The position numbers were made by a program, and so were the translations under genes. This document shows, in pieces, positions 33,891 to 45,510 of a DNA stretch of 64,000 nt. Source of the DNA: Eonycteris spelaea (Eukaryota; Chordata; Mammalia; Chiroptera; Pteropodidae); NCBI GenBank assembly GCA_003508835.1, contig PUFA01000143.1, positions 3,683,501 through 3,747,500 of the forward strand. The letters are read 5' to 3'. The notes below the pieces were generated by a model. It did not search any database. It worked only from the letters and a program-made list of their open reading frames with translations, and was not told the origin of the DNA. Position 1 is the first letter of the stretch; the number at the start of each line of letters is the position of its first letter.

Positions 33891-34794
33891 TTGTAGAGAC
33901 CCTTGCCTTCCCTCCTGCTGAGTGTGACCCAGAGTATACAGAAGTTCAGTAGAAGAATTATTCAACACAAGTCAGCTGGGCTGGGTTCGGGTTATCATTG
34001 AGGAATCATTTCAGATGCCCTTTTAACAGGAAAATATATAGTGGTAAGAGCTCTCCTTGGGTAAGAAACTTCAGTAGTAATTTCCTTCCTTTGGCTTTCC
34101 CTCTTCAAAAAGGCCACCCTTTTAGAGTCACATACTTCCCTTAGGGTCTGAGGTCCAGAATCTCTTTGCTAATTGTCATGGTTGAAAACCCTCTTTTAAG
34201 AGGGACATTCTTAAGAATCCCTTTACGATTTTGGAAAATAAAATTGTTCCTAATGGCTTTACCCAAGTTTTTACAAGAAGAATAAAATGTCACTGAAAGA
34301 GAATGCAATAAATCTTGAAACCAAAGACACACAAAGAAGCAAAAGGAAGCTCTTCCTAAAGAGCCCCATATTATTAACTTAAGCCCTTAATCAGTTTAGA
34401 AGTGCATTTTATGTTTTCTCTATTGGTTTTTTTTTTATTCCAGTGTTTCGTACCATTAGTATTTTAATTCAGAATTAAATCTTTTTATTGTCCTTTAACA
34501 GTAGTTTTATTTTTCAGTCTCTTTTGACAGTTGTGCAGGGAAGCATACAACAGTAAAACAAGTGAAGTTTAAATAAAGAACTCTTCAAGATGGTATCCTT
34601 TCTTCTGATAATACTTGAACATCAACTTTCCATGGTTGTTAATATTGTGCATGTATTGTTTTGTGTTCTGATGTATTTTTCTCTTGAAATTCCTTTTTGC
34701 AGAATTTTTTGTGTATATGCACTGCCTGCATCCTCTTATTTTGCTGCTGTGGTGTTCTCTAATTTGAGAACACCCCAGTGGACATTCTGCATAT
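33891..34794. other. No recognisable feature
   Basis: Unclassified, AT-rich. Short frames only. Confidence 0.45.
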
Positions 34795-34930
34795 AGTAGA
34801 AAGAGTCTTAACTTGAAATCGGGAGACCTGAATTATACTACTGGCTGTGCTACCAATACCAGTAGATCTGGACCCTAATTTGTCTAAAAATGAAAGGACT
34901 AATCTAAATAAACTTCAGGCCTCTTTAGGT
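34795..34930 (+). mobile_element. MIR SINE
   Basis: 'cgggagacctgaattatact', 'ctggctgtgctaccaatacc' and 'aaaatgaaaggactaatcta' follow the MIR left core and right part. Confidence 0.6.
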
Positions 34931-35104
34931 TTGAGGACATACCTTTCCCTTTCAGAGTTAGGACAGTGGGCTTTTATTTTTAGCTTTGTACACATAGATA
35001 CTTTTTTCATCTGAATATATTTTCCTTAAAGTAAATACTGAACCTGTAAATGAGATTAACTGGGGCACCAAGGGAAACAGGTAAATGCAAAAGAAGTTGA
35101 ATGG

Positions 35105-35235
35105 TGGAGCTACCATTTATCATATGCCATATGCCATGCTGGGTGATACACTGTGTGTGATCCTCAAAATAACTTCTCAGAACAAATATTTTATCCATTT
35201 AACAGATGAGGAAATAAAGATCGTCAACAGTAAAT
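35105..35235 (-). mobile_element. MIR SINE
   Basis: 'tatgccatgctgggtgatac', 'gtgatcctcaaaataacttc' and 'ttaacagatgaggaaataaa' are the reversed MIR order. Confidence 0.75.
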
Positions 35236-37315
35236 CTTTTCCTCTAAACACACTTTTAATTGACTCTAAAGCAAATTCAGCTTCTAATATGGCAATCCTG
35301 AAGCATAATCTAGCTTGATTGTATAAGGGGTGGTGTTGGCGGGGACAGCCTGGGGTGCCTAATGTTTATTAAGAAATAAGCCATTATCCTTTCCCTTCTG
35401 TTACTCTCTGTGACTGGGGTGGGGTAGGATTGTGGGAAGACATGAGAACCCCACCCACTGCAGGCTGCTGCTCCAAAGAGATATATGCTCAGAATTGCCA
35501 GTTTCAGAACTAGGTACTAACCTTGCTTCTTGCCCAGGTAGTGGGTGGAAAAGGTCCTGTGCTACTACTGTCTTTCCATCATCATAGTTTCCTCTGTAAA
35601 GCCATCCATGCAGTGGTGCAGTTGATTTATTAATTAGGTTGGAGCCCAGTCACTTGGTAAAGGGACTTATTTTGTGTTTTCTTCCTCATTATTTGACATG
35701 CCAATGTAAATTATTTTGATAAGATTAACAGATTCCGTCTTTGAAAGAGTATATGAAGAGAAGCTACTTGATATGTGAATTCATGATAATAGAATAGGTT
35801 GTAAAGAGGCAAAAAATTTTTTCAAGTATCAGAGCACATTTGTAATGATGTTTGGTAAAAAATATTTTTATCTATCAAGAAATACGGGCTGACAGATTTT
35901 GTGTAGAAATATGAGTGTTCCTGCCTATACTCTGGTGAGTGAGTAGATCATGTGACACTTTTGAAATAATAAGTACCACGTGGGACACGAGAAAAGATCA
36001 GGAACTGTTTGCAAAGTTCCAGACAGCAATATGTAGCAGGAGTTCCTTATTTCTCATGCAACTGAGTGTGTGTATAATTTCCTGCTGAGGCAGAACAGAA
36101 ATGTACAAAGAACTTGTTTTATACAAAGTCGTGCAAGTTAATATATTATGTCCCAAGTTTTGAGGAAATAGTTGAGATTAGGAAGGATATCCTATAAAAT
36201 ATGAGGCATTTAAGAGTTATAAATTTATCTTAGATAATTATATAAATTTAAACAGTGATTCAAAGGAATAGTGCCAAAGGCTTTATTTCAGATACGTGTT
36301 TATTTCCTTCTTTTAGTTTCTCCAACTATCTACAATTTGAAAAGTTTTTTCTTGAAGTTCAGTGAACTAACCTTAAAAAATGTTTAGTAATTTCTCATAT
36401 GTATAAGGTGTTTGTGGATTTCCTTAGCAGAAAATGGTCTCTGGGATCAGAGATTAATTTGATGCCTTTCCTGGCTACATGACCTTGGGGAAGGAAAATC
36501 TCCACCCAGGTGCTAAGGTGTGGACCCAGCAAGTGGTGGATATAATCATCCCAGAAGTATTATTGAAAAGCTGTTTTACAATATGTATTGTTTTACAATA
36601 CCTTGTGCCATTACAATAGAAGGTTTAAATGTGAAATCACCTCTCAAAATTCAGCCATCAATGAGGACAGCGTGTTCTGAAAGCTGTTCACATCTTTATG
36701 CAGATGTTTATGTAGACTCAGGTGACAGTGATATATTTTTCTTGGTATTCTAAACCATGTTCTTCTAAGCTTCTGTAAACATTGAACATCAGCACACAAA
36801 CAATCTCTGTCTCTGAAGAGCCCTGGTGCAGGACCAGCCTGTCCAGGACCATAGACCTACTCCCATGAGTCAGCAGAGGTGATTCAGGCAGCAGCATGTA
36901 TGGCTCACCCAGTGTATACCGAGGCACACACATGAGAGGAACATGGAACTAGTGCTCTATATCCTGCTTGTCTTGATTTAGGAAAAAGAAGAGCAAGCAT
37001 ACCAAAAGGAGACTGAGGATTGTCTAACTCCCTTGGCCTCTCTTTCCTCCTTTTTTCCCAGCCCTCAACCTGCTTATGGGTCCTGTGTAAGCTTTCCAGT
37101 AAAGATGATAGCATTACTATTTGATTGCAGAAGTCCCCAGCCTTTGTTTCTTGGCAGCTTTGAGATTTGCTTGGGTGAGAGCTGCTAGGAAAGGGGAAAA
37201 AAACAGTGTTTGTAGTAAAATCATCAAGCAGAACTGAGGAAAGGTGTAACACTGGAAATATTTCAGGTCAGGGTTAGAGGTTTCCTTGCTGGAGACCACT
37301 ATCTTAAGTTAATTA
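35236..37315. other. Unclassified DNA
   Basis: No gene or clear repeat. A possible MIR scrap lies at 36430-36490 ('ctacatgaccttggggaagg'). Minus-strand frames at 36718-37299 lack domains or splice context. Confidence 0.45.
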
Positions 37316-37317
37316 TA

Positions 37318-37875
37318 CTTTTAAAATAATAGTTTTATTGAGATGTAATTTATGTACCATAAAATTTACCCTTTTAAAAGTATACGATTCACTGGTTTTT
37401 ATATTTACAAAGTTGTGGAACCATCATCATCATCTAATCCCAGGGCATTTTTATGACACCATAAAGAAACTCCATACCTGTTCGCCTCTGACAAACACCA
37501 ATCTGCTTTCTGTCTCTATATATTTGCATATACTGAATACTTCATACAAATGGAAGCGTACAACCTGTGACCTTTTCTATCTGGCTGCTTTCACTAAGCA
37601 TAATGTTTTCAAGGTTCATCCATGTTGTGGCATGTGTCGTTACTTCATTCCTTTTTATGGCTGCCTCATACTCCATTATACCATATTTATTTATCCATTT
37701 ATCAGTTGATAGACATTAGGTTGTTTCCACTTTCTGGCTATCATGAGCAATACTGCTGTAAACATTCATATACAATTTTTGCATGAACATGTTTTCAGTT
37801 TTCTTGGATGGGATTGCTGAATCATTGCCAAACTTTTCCAAAGTAACTGCCCCATTTACCGTCTCACCAGCATAA
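37318..37875 (-). mobile_element. L1 3' end, 5'-truncated
   Basis: Starts at the reversed 3' terminus ('gttttattgagatgtaattt') and passes 'taagcataatgttttcaagg', 'cattcctttttatggctgcc' and 'aaacttttccaaagtaactg'. The plus-strand 123-codon frame here (37338-37709) is antisense L1 and not a gene. Confidence 0.93.
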
Positions 37876-38279
37876 TGATACATTTTTATCACTGATGATC
37901 TAATCTTGTTAGGATCTCAAGGTTTCCATGCTTCCTATTACTTTGTTATTGATCTCCTAGATATTTGGTAATGTCTACTGTAGTGGACCAAACCTCGTTG
38001 AAGGAAATGCATTCCTTAATTCACTAAAATTCTTTATATCTCCTGTATTCTGCTTTTGTGAGAAAGAATCACCAAAATCCAACTTCCTCAGGGGGGAATT
38101 GAAATAAGCTAAGTCCTTGGTCAGTGCACTCTATGGTTAAGCCTACACATTCTATACTGACAATTGACTTTTAGAGTAGCACCATGAGTCACTAAAAGAA
38201 CCTGAGTTATCAAAAAAGATTCAGTTATATTTCCATTATACTAATAACTAAGTCATGAAAGTTAAAGATATTTTTTGTA
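37876..38279. other. No recognisable feature
   Basis: Unclassified DNA between two reverse-oriented L1 fragments. Confidence 0.45.
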
Positions 38280-39830
38280 CTTAACTTTTATTTTGATTAT
38301 TCAGAATTTTTAGATTCACAGTAATTATAGGTTCACAGTTTCTTGTAAAGAAATATATTAGAAGTTTCTGCACACCCTCCTCCATGCCACATACCACACC
38401 CACAATAACCACAGTACAGTACCAAAATCAAGAAATTGATATTGGCACAATTTATGGAGCTGATTCGGATCTCGCCAGTCATAGTTATATGCACATATGT
38501 GTGTACTTGCATGTATACCTTTATACAATTTTGTCACATCTGTAGCCTTGCATAACCTCCTTGCATAACTAATATACTCAACTGTACCACAGACTCCCTC
38601 ATATTTCCCTTATAGCCACACCCATCCCCAACCCCTAGCAACCACTAATCTGTTCTTATCATTATAATTGTGTTATTTTATGATGGTTACATAAATATAA
38701 ACATGTGGTTTATATTGGTATTAGTTTTAGGCTTGCTATGCAAAGTACAAAAATGAGATTTCTTAAAACAACGGAAATGCCTTTCTCAAGGTATCATGCT
38801 CCCTCTGACAGCTCTGGGGGGGGGGATTCCTTTCTTTCCTCTTCCAGCTTCTGGTGTTTGCTAGCAACCCTTGGCCTCCCTTGGCGTGTAGATGCATCGT
38901 TCTAGCCTCATAACCATCTGCACTTTGTGTCTGATCACATAGTCTTCCCTCATCCAAATTTCCTCTTCTTATAAGGACAAGAGTCATATTAGATTAAGAG
39001 CCACTGTAATGGTATCCTAACTTGGTTAAATTTGTAAAGACCCTATTTCCAAATAAGGTCACATTCTGAGGAACTGGAGTTAGGACTTCAATAGATCTCT
39101 TTGGAGCGTCACAATTCAACCCATAACAGCTCCTTTTGAGAGTGTCTATTTTCAATTAACATAATTCTCCATAGATTCATCCAAAGAATGAATAATGTTG
39201 AACATTTTCTCAGATATTTATTTGCTATCCTCTTTGGTGAAATGTCTGTATATGTCTTTTGCTGATTTTCTAATTGTTTTGTTTATTTGTTTGCTTACTG
39301 TTGAGTTTTTAAAATACTTCATACATTCTATATACAAAGTCTTTGTCAGATACACAATTTGTAAATATATCTCAGGTTTTGTAATTTGGCTCCTTATACT
39401 TTCCACAAGAATTTTTGCAGAGCAAAAGTCTTAAATTTTTATGTGATCAAATTTATCAACCTTTTTCTTTTTTGGATCCCACTTTTGTGGTCAAGTCTAA
39501 GACAAGCCAAGTCTCTTTGCCTTGTCCTAGGTCCCAAAGTTTATCTTTTGTGTGATTTTATAGAAGATTTATAATTTTACATTGAGTCCATGATGGATTT
39601 TGAGTTGTTGGTTTTTGTTTTGGGGTTTTTTTTTTTTTTTTTTGGTATAATGTGTATGGTTTAGGTCAAACTCCATTTTTTGCCAATGGATGTCCACTCA
39701 TTCCAGTGCTATTTGCTGATAAGATATTCTTCCTCCATTGAATTGCTTTCATAACTTTGTCAAAAATTAATTGGGTATTTTTGTGTAAAAAATCTATTTT
39801 TAATAAAATTGTAGCAATAAGATTGATAAG
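38280..39830 (-). mobile_element. L1 3' part, interrupted by an LTR
   Basis: Reverse L1 ('cccctagcaaccactaatct', then after the LTR 'tttgtcagatacacaatttg' and 'agtccatgatggattttgag'). The MaLR LTR at 38733-39128 interrupts it. A T run at 39627-39643 lies within it. Confidence 0.85.
38733..39128 (-). mobile_element. Solo MaLR LTR (MLT1-like)
   Basis: On the minus strand it begins TGTTATGGGTTGAATTGTGA and continues 'tttggaaatagggtctttac', 'cttataagaagaggaaattt' and 'ggcatttccgttgttttaag'. This is the order of MLT1/MST LTRs of the ERVL-MaLR group. It is an ancient solitary LTR with no internal viral genes. A run of ten G (plus strand, from about 38817) is a later expansion. Confidence 0.88.
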
Positions 39831-40079
39831 TACTGCTTTGAATTAATTGATTATTTGTGTCTTTTTACAGAGAATACTATTGTCACTGACTTTATTCATA
39901 ACCCAAAGGAAATTAGACTATTTAGTTTTATCAAGAGTTGAAAAAGATTGAAAAGTAAGCCAAATCCAGGGTATTTACAAAGAATATCTAAAAATCTTTG
40001 AAAACTGTTAGAGGAACTCTCGACATCAGATAATCTTGTAGAAATAAATCTGCCCTTCCTGAGATATCTACCATTTTTA

Positions 40080-41110
40080 AAAATGTGATTTTGTCATTTT
40101 TTTTCCAAAAATTGTTAATAATTCCATGGTTCAGTACAGGATTATGTATTATACTTAGTTGTCATGTCTCTTTGATTGCCTTCAAATGGAACATTTCTTC
40201 ATCTTTGCTTATGTTTTATGACCTTGACAGTTTTGAGGAACAGTGACCTTACCTTATTGAATGTCCCTCCATTTAGATTTGCCTTATATTATCTCATGAA
40301 TAGATTCAGGTTATGCATTTTTTACAGGAACACCACATAAAAATACTGTGTTCATTTCAAGAGGCATACAATTGATTTGTCCAAGTGCTGTGGTAGTTTA
40401 TCAGTTGATTAATGTGGTATTTTCCAGGTTTCTCCACTCTAAAGATAACTAAAACGTATTTCATAATTATTAATTAATAACTGTATAATAAATATTTTGT
40501 GAGAAGATACATTGAGACTATATAAATATTCTATTTCTTATCAAACTTTTACCCACTCATTTTAACATGAAAATGATTCTTGCCTGAATTATCACTCTGA
40601 TAGTGGCCAAATGGTAATTGTCTAATTCTAGAATTTCTTCCGCATTAAATAGTTAGTATTTGGCTATAATTAGTCTTTTTACTTCCCTGATTTATGTATT
40701 CACTTATTTGTATCAGTATGGACCAGTGTATATTTTTATTCAGGGGGTTATAATCTGTTTCTGTTGTTCATTTTGATGCTCAGTTTTCTCAGATTCAAGA
40801 TGGCTCCTGTGTCCTTTGGATATGTTCCCATCATTCTTCAAGTATTTCCTTACTTTCTGATACAATAAGATGTTTTAGACTCATCTGATGCTTTCTTTGC
40901 TCTAAAATCAGCCATCTTTTCAGGAGCCCTAGTTAGTTTTAATAGAGAATGGCATTTAGAAGCCAAAATCTGAGTACAAGGTGAACTCATTGCTACTGGT
41001 TTATCATTGCTTCCAGGCCCTCTCAATGTACAGAGCAAGGAAGTGTATGTAGGTATACTCATGTACGCATACACATAAATCCATCTATATTTCTCTTTCT
41101 TTTTCTCTCT
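40080..41110 (-). mobile_element. L1 3' UTR of an old subfamily, reverse
   Basis: 'gatagattcaggttatgcat' type wording near 40300, 'caggtttctccactctaaag', 'aagatggctcctgtgtcctt' and 'gcttccaggccctctcaatg' follow a long 3' UTR seen in old L1 subfamilies. DNA between 39830 and 40080 is probably part of the same block. Confidence 0.65.
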
Positions 41111-41203
41111 CTCCCTCTCATCATCATCTATCTATTATCTATCTATCATCTATCTATCATCTGTCATCTATATCTATCATCTATCTTTATCTATCTAATC
41201 TAT
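41110..41203. repeat. (TATC)n-type microsatellite
   Basis: Imperfect TCTA/TATC units with CATC variants, within the old L1 3' UTR. Confidence 0.9.
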
Positions 41204-41224
41204 TTCTCCATTATTTATACCAAT

Positions 41225-41570
41225 ACCTCCAACTCTAGATCTTAGAATTGACTCTAGGGTTTCTTATTTCCATATTTATTAAACAGTGAGAAATCTAGCT
41301 TGCATTTTGGTCAGCTTCTTGGTGAAGCCCTCCTCTTTGTTCATAAAAGGACATCTCCTACTATCCTCACAACACGGAGAGCAGAGAGAGGAAGCAAGTT
41401 CTCTCATGTCTTTTCTTATAAGGGCACTAATCCCATCATGAGAGCTCTACTCCTATGATGTAATTACCTCCCAACTCCCATTACTATTACATCAGAGGTT
41501 AGAACTTCAACACATGAATTTGGGTGGAGTAAAGAAGGAGGATTATAAACATTCAGTTTATAACAATTCC
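41225..41570 (-). mobile_element. MaLR LTR (MST/MLT1-like)
   Basis: On the minus strand: 'aattcatgtgttgaagttct', 'gaggtaattacatcatagga', 'gggattagtgcccttataag' and 'agctgaccaaaatgcaagct'. The ERVL-MaLR LTR order is clear. Noncoding. Confidence 0.87.
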
Positions 41571-41571
41571 T

Positions 41572-41995
41572 AACCCTTAAGAAACTTACATCTAGCAGGA
41601 GAGAAGAATGTATATGTACTAAATATAAAACAAAGTGGTATCTAGCATTATAGCATACAAACATGGGATCAGTAAGCAAAGACAATGAATTTTCCCTGAG
41701 TAGGTCAGAAGACAAGTAGAGTAGTACCAAGGAAGGGCATGTCAGCAGATACAATTGCAGAATATATCCCAGCAAAGGAGGACTTTAAACAGGTACAAGG
41801 TTGAGGCTCACTGGGCACAGCCATGTCAATAGGAGTTAGTGACCAAGACATATAAAGTCTATTGTATGTTTTAAAATACCTGTTGAAATAATACCTAATA
41901 ATGTTAATGATACTCATCTAAGATTATTGCTTTAAAAAAATAATTTTGGATATAAGAATAGCTATTAAGTTAATAGTCTTGACTGTGTCTTGTAG
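41572..41995. other. Unclassified, start resembles an ancient dispersed repeat
   Basis: 'taacccttaagaaacttaca' recalls the same unnamed old repeat suspected at 2.9 kb. The remainder is unclassified intron-like DNA leading to the splice acceptor at 41994-41995. Confidence 0.35.
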
Positions 41996-42203
41996 CTAAA
42001 CAGTTTGCTTCTTCTGGAGCAAAGGGAGATTTGGCTGACAGTGACTGATGTCACCCGGCAAATGCAGAATGAAAATAACTCTGGTCTCCCCAAAACCATT
42101 CCAGTCTGTGTGTCTTCCTCATGTGTGCTGGGCCAGGAAGTCCTAGAAGTGGTCACCAAGGCTGCCCTTCACAGCTTCTTCAGAGATGTTCTCCAAGACC
42201 AGG
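41996..42203 (+). CDS. Internal coding exon of an unidentified gene
   Basis: A 208-nt open block is bounded by an acceptor (GACTGTGTCTTGTAG, AG at 41994-41995) and a donor (CAGG|GTATGC, GT at 42204-42205). In frame it starts LNSLLLLEQREIWLTVTDVT and ends AALHSFFRDVLQDQ plus one base (phase 1). The in-frame stop TAG is exactly the acceptor, so the open frame begins where the exon begins. The block is less AT-rich than its surroundings and matches no repeat I know. Its phase-1 end fits the terminal exon at 62895, where the shared codon becomes GAA. I do not recognise the protein: no transmembrane segment or obvious catalytic motif is visible. Confidence 0.58.
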
Positions 42204-42599
42204 GTATGCTTTCTTCTTGACAACTGATATATGCCACAAAATGGCTTTATGGCTTGTAGATTCTTCTCTCTTTCTCTGGAACTGCTGCCCTTTTCACTAA
42301 ACCCACTGCAGGCATGGCATGTGGAGTGGAACTAGGCCTATGGTATCAGCCTCAGGCTTTCACTGACCCCTGTCATGCCACCTAGAACCAGAATTCTTTG
42401 CACTGCTGACATGCCCTGTGAAAGGTACCATTGATTACTCATGGACTGTCTCTTGGTGGCACACTTTACAGATACAGAAGCCACCTAAAGCCATTGCCTG
42501 AAACATCACTTTAAAAAAGAAAAAGATACAAATTGTAAACATATAAACATATAAAACAGTCGGCTCTTTTTTCCAGGAATCAAAGTAGGACCCTCTCAA
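42204..42599. other. Start of the proposed 20.7-kb intron
   Basis: Unclassified sequence after the GTATGC donor. No repeat recognised. Confidence 0.45.
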
Positions 42600-42656
42600 C
42601 TGTATGTATGTATGTATGTATGTATGTAGGTAGGTAGGTAGGTATATATGTATGTA

Positions 42657-42704
<48 letters not shown>

Positions 42705-42710
42705 ACATAT
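42600..42710. repeat. (TATG)n/(TAGG)n/(TA)n microsatellite
   Basis: TATG, then TAGG, then TATA units in succession, directly before a reverse L1 3' terminus. It probably expanded from the L1 tail. Confidence 0.95.
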
Positions 42711-42711
42711 T

Positions 42712-43400
42712 TTTACTGAGGTATAATTTGCATACCACAAAATTCAACTTTCTGAATTGAATTTGAATCCAGTATTTGTGTGCTTTTTCAGCTTAGCATG
42801 CTGGCAGCTTTGGGGCTTCCTTTCTGCTTAGTGGGTGTGTCTCTGAACACAACGATGGACCCCACAGCTGTGCCCCTTGGCCCACATGACTCATAGGAGG
42901 CTGGCAAAGTAACTGTGTTTATGGGCAGGAGAACTAGTTTTCTCTTCAGTACTTTAATGATATGAAGTGTCTCTGTTGGCAGGTCAGATTGTTTGTGTTG
43001 AATGAACTGTCCTCTTGCTTCCAAAGTCCCTTTTGGATGTGGCCTCTAATGCTCACTCCTGTGAGCTGCCTGATCCTGTGAAACTTGATGAACTGGGTTA
43101 TATCACTCAGATCAACTCCATTTGCAGCATTTAAGGTGGGTAGTCAGTCTTGATATAGCATGTGTCAGCATTTCATTTCTTTTTATGGCTGAATATTTCC
43201 TTGTATGGCTGTACCACAATTTGTTTATTTATTCATCAATTGGCGGATATTGTATTCTTTCCATTTGAACATCTGTTTTCAAATTTGGGGTATGTATCCA
43301 GGAATGGAGTTGCTAGGTCATATGGTAACCCTGTGTTTAAATTAACCTTTTTGCTGAAATGCCAGTGTTTTCCAAAGTAGCTGCCCTATTGGTTTTTTAT
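42712..43400 (-). mobile_element. L1 3' pieces separated by unrelated DNA
   Basis: 42712-42760 is a reversed L1 3' terminus ('ctgaggtataatttgcatac'). L1 resumes at about 43160 ('catttctttttatggctgaa', 'gttgctaggtcatatggtaa'). The 42770-43150 interval between them is not L1. Roughly the same length of L1 is missing there. Confidence 0.75.
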
Positions 43401-43734
43401 CCTTAACATTAAAAGATATTATTAAATAAATTTTCAAAGAGTGTAGAAAAATTTTAAATTTACAATTCCAAAAGTAATGTCTATGAGGGCCTGTTTCCTC
43501 CATTCTTGCCCATCACTCGATTTCTGAAACTTTTTATGATTTTTATGAACAGGAAAAACTATGATCTCATTGTTGCTTAATCACATTCCCCTTGTCAGCT
43601 TGTGAGATCAAGCTGTCCATTGTGTTGAGGCCATTTTCTCTCCTGTGCATCTCTTTTTAATGTTAGTCCCAAAAGGTAACTAAGGTTGTGATTTGATGAG
43701 GAGAAGTGAGAGCAGAATAGCCTAATGGTCATGA

Positions 43735-43890
43735 AGAAAGCAGACTTTAACAAGTCACCTTTCATCTGGGTCCTTCATTTTTTCATCTATAAAACAAGGG
43801 TAACAAAATCAACCTTAAAACATTGTTGAAGATTAAATGAGATAATGCACATGAGGCTTTTGGAGTTTAAAGCACTCACAAACTAGTGAG
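43735..43890 (+). mobile_element. MIR SINE
   Basis: 'aacaagtcacctttcatctg', 'tttcatctataaaacaaggg' and 'gaagattaaatgagataatg' give a clear MIR core. Confidence 0.8.
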
Positions 43891-44839
43891 GATAGACATC
43901 TCAGTGTTTCCACTGCCACAGATGGAGGTGGCCAGCAGAGGACTGGAGGCTAGATGCAGTGACAGCAGTATGTGGGTGGCCTTGGGACCATCGGGATTTT
44001 TCAGGCAGAGTTGGTAAAGGTCTTCCAGGCAAATGGGAGGGCATACCAAAAACCCTAGCGGTGCTGAGAGCAGTTGTACAAGCTTCATCATATACTAGAG
44101 GAGAGGAAGGGCCATTATAGTACAGAGCTGGTTCTGTCTTGTTATGCTTTCCCCAGCCATACTAAGGAAACTGTGTGATCAGGTTTTTGTCTTAAAAATG
44201 AAGCAATTCTGTCAGCACTGTTGATAGACTATGGTGCAAAGTAGGGAATAGTTTTGGGGAGGAAGATGAATTGCGCAGATCAAGAGTCTATGGCGAATGA
44301 AGGGACTGTGTGCAGTGACTCCTCTAAGCCTAGCTGTGTGGTGCCCCTGGGAAGATGAACTGTGAGGAAAGAGGACACGGTGCAGATGGGCACCCTAGAG
44401 CTAATGCACTACGTGTGGTCTTCAAGAGCTTGCCCACAGCCTGCTGCCTACTTCCTTTCCACCTGCAGTTCTCCTTGTTGGTTGACACCTGTTCTCTTCC
44501 CATCCCCCTCACCTCTCTTGGAGCCCAGGATTGTCCAAGGGCTCAGAGGAGAGAGAAGGATGAGGGTGTTCTCTGCCCCAGATCTAAAAGTCATACCCCA
44601 CACTGCTTAGGCTATACAGGAACATTTTATTATAAGATTATGAGGATCACCACTGTTTTATGAGAAAATATGTATGTACCTGAGGAGATGGCTTCCAAAG
44701 AAGGGTTTTGTACCTAACCCATTCTTAACTATAGCCAGTGATCGGCACAGATGCCAAAGAGGATAATGTGTAGATACTTTTAGGGAAAGAAGACCTGATT
44801 TTTCTAATTTCTGAAGAACTTCATATTTTTAAAAAAATA
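43891..44839. other. Unclassified, relatively GC-rich intronic DNA
   Basis: No repeat recognised. A minus-strand open block at 43876-44094 starts after a strong pyrimidine tract and AG; see findings. The frames at 44355-44663 have no domain content. Confidence 0.4.
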
Positions 44840-45510
44840 ATAATTTATAGGTGAGACTTACAAAACATAAAATTAACCATTTTAAAGTGAACAATTAGGT
44901 GACATTTAGTCCATTAAAAATGTTGTGCAAACTCCTGTTTCATCTTCTGTCTTTTGACATCTGAATGGCTTTGAAAACTAAGTGGCATTCTATTTTTTAA
45001 TAACAGCTTAGTTGAGATAGAATTCATGTGCCATAAAATTTAACCTCTTAAAGTATACAGTTTAATGCTTTCTGGTGTATTCATGCAGTTGTGCAACTAT
45101 CCCCACTAACTAGTTCCATAATATTTTCATACCCCTCAAAAGAAATCCCTGTGTCTATTAACAGTCACTCCCCTCTCTGCCTAATCCCTGGCAACCATTA
45201 AATCTGTTTTCTGTCTCTTTGGATTTGCCTATTCCGGACATTTCATATGAATGGGATCATATAATATGTGTTCTTTGTTTCTGGCTACTTTCACTTAGCA
45301 GAACATTTTCAAGATTCACTCACATTGTAGTATTTATCAGTACTCCATTCCTTTTTATGGCTTAATATTCCATCATATTGACATACCATATTTTGTTTAT
45401 CCATTCATCAGTTGATGTCCATTTTTTTATATTATGAATAATGCTGCTATGAATATTCATGTAAAGCTTTTGATTAGACATATATTTTCTATTCTTTGGG
45501 GTACAGATTT
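44840..45510 (-). mobile_element. Two L1 3' end fragments
   Basis: 44840-44940 is a short reversed L1 3' piece. 44985-45510 is a longer one ('aacagcttagttgagataga', 'ccctggcaaccattaaatct', 'ttcacttagcagaacatttt', 'ataatgctgctatgaatatt'). Confidence 0.9.

Noticed and set aside
37338..37709. 123-residue plus frame as a gene
   Set aside because: It is antisense to a recognisable L1 3' end.
42435..42740. 101-residue minus frame with Tyr-Ile and His-Thr-Tyr repeats
   Set aside because: Mostly translation of a TATG/TA microsatellite.
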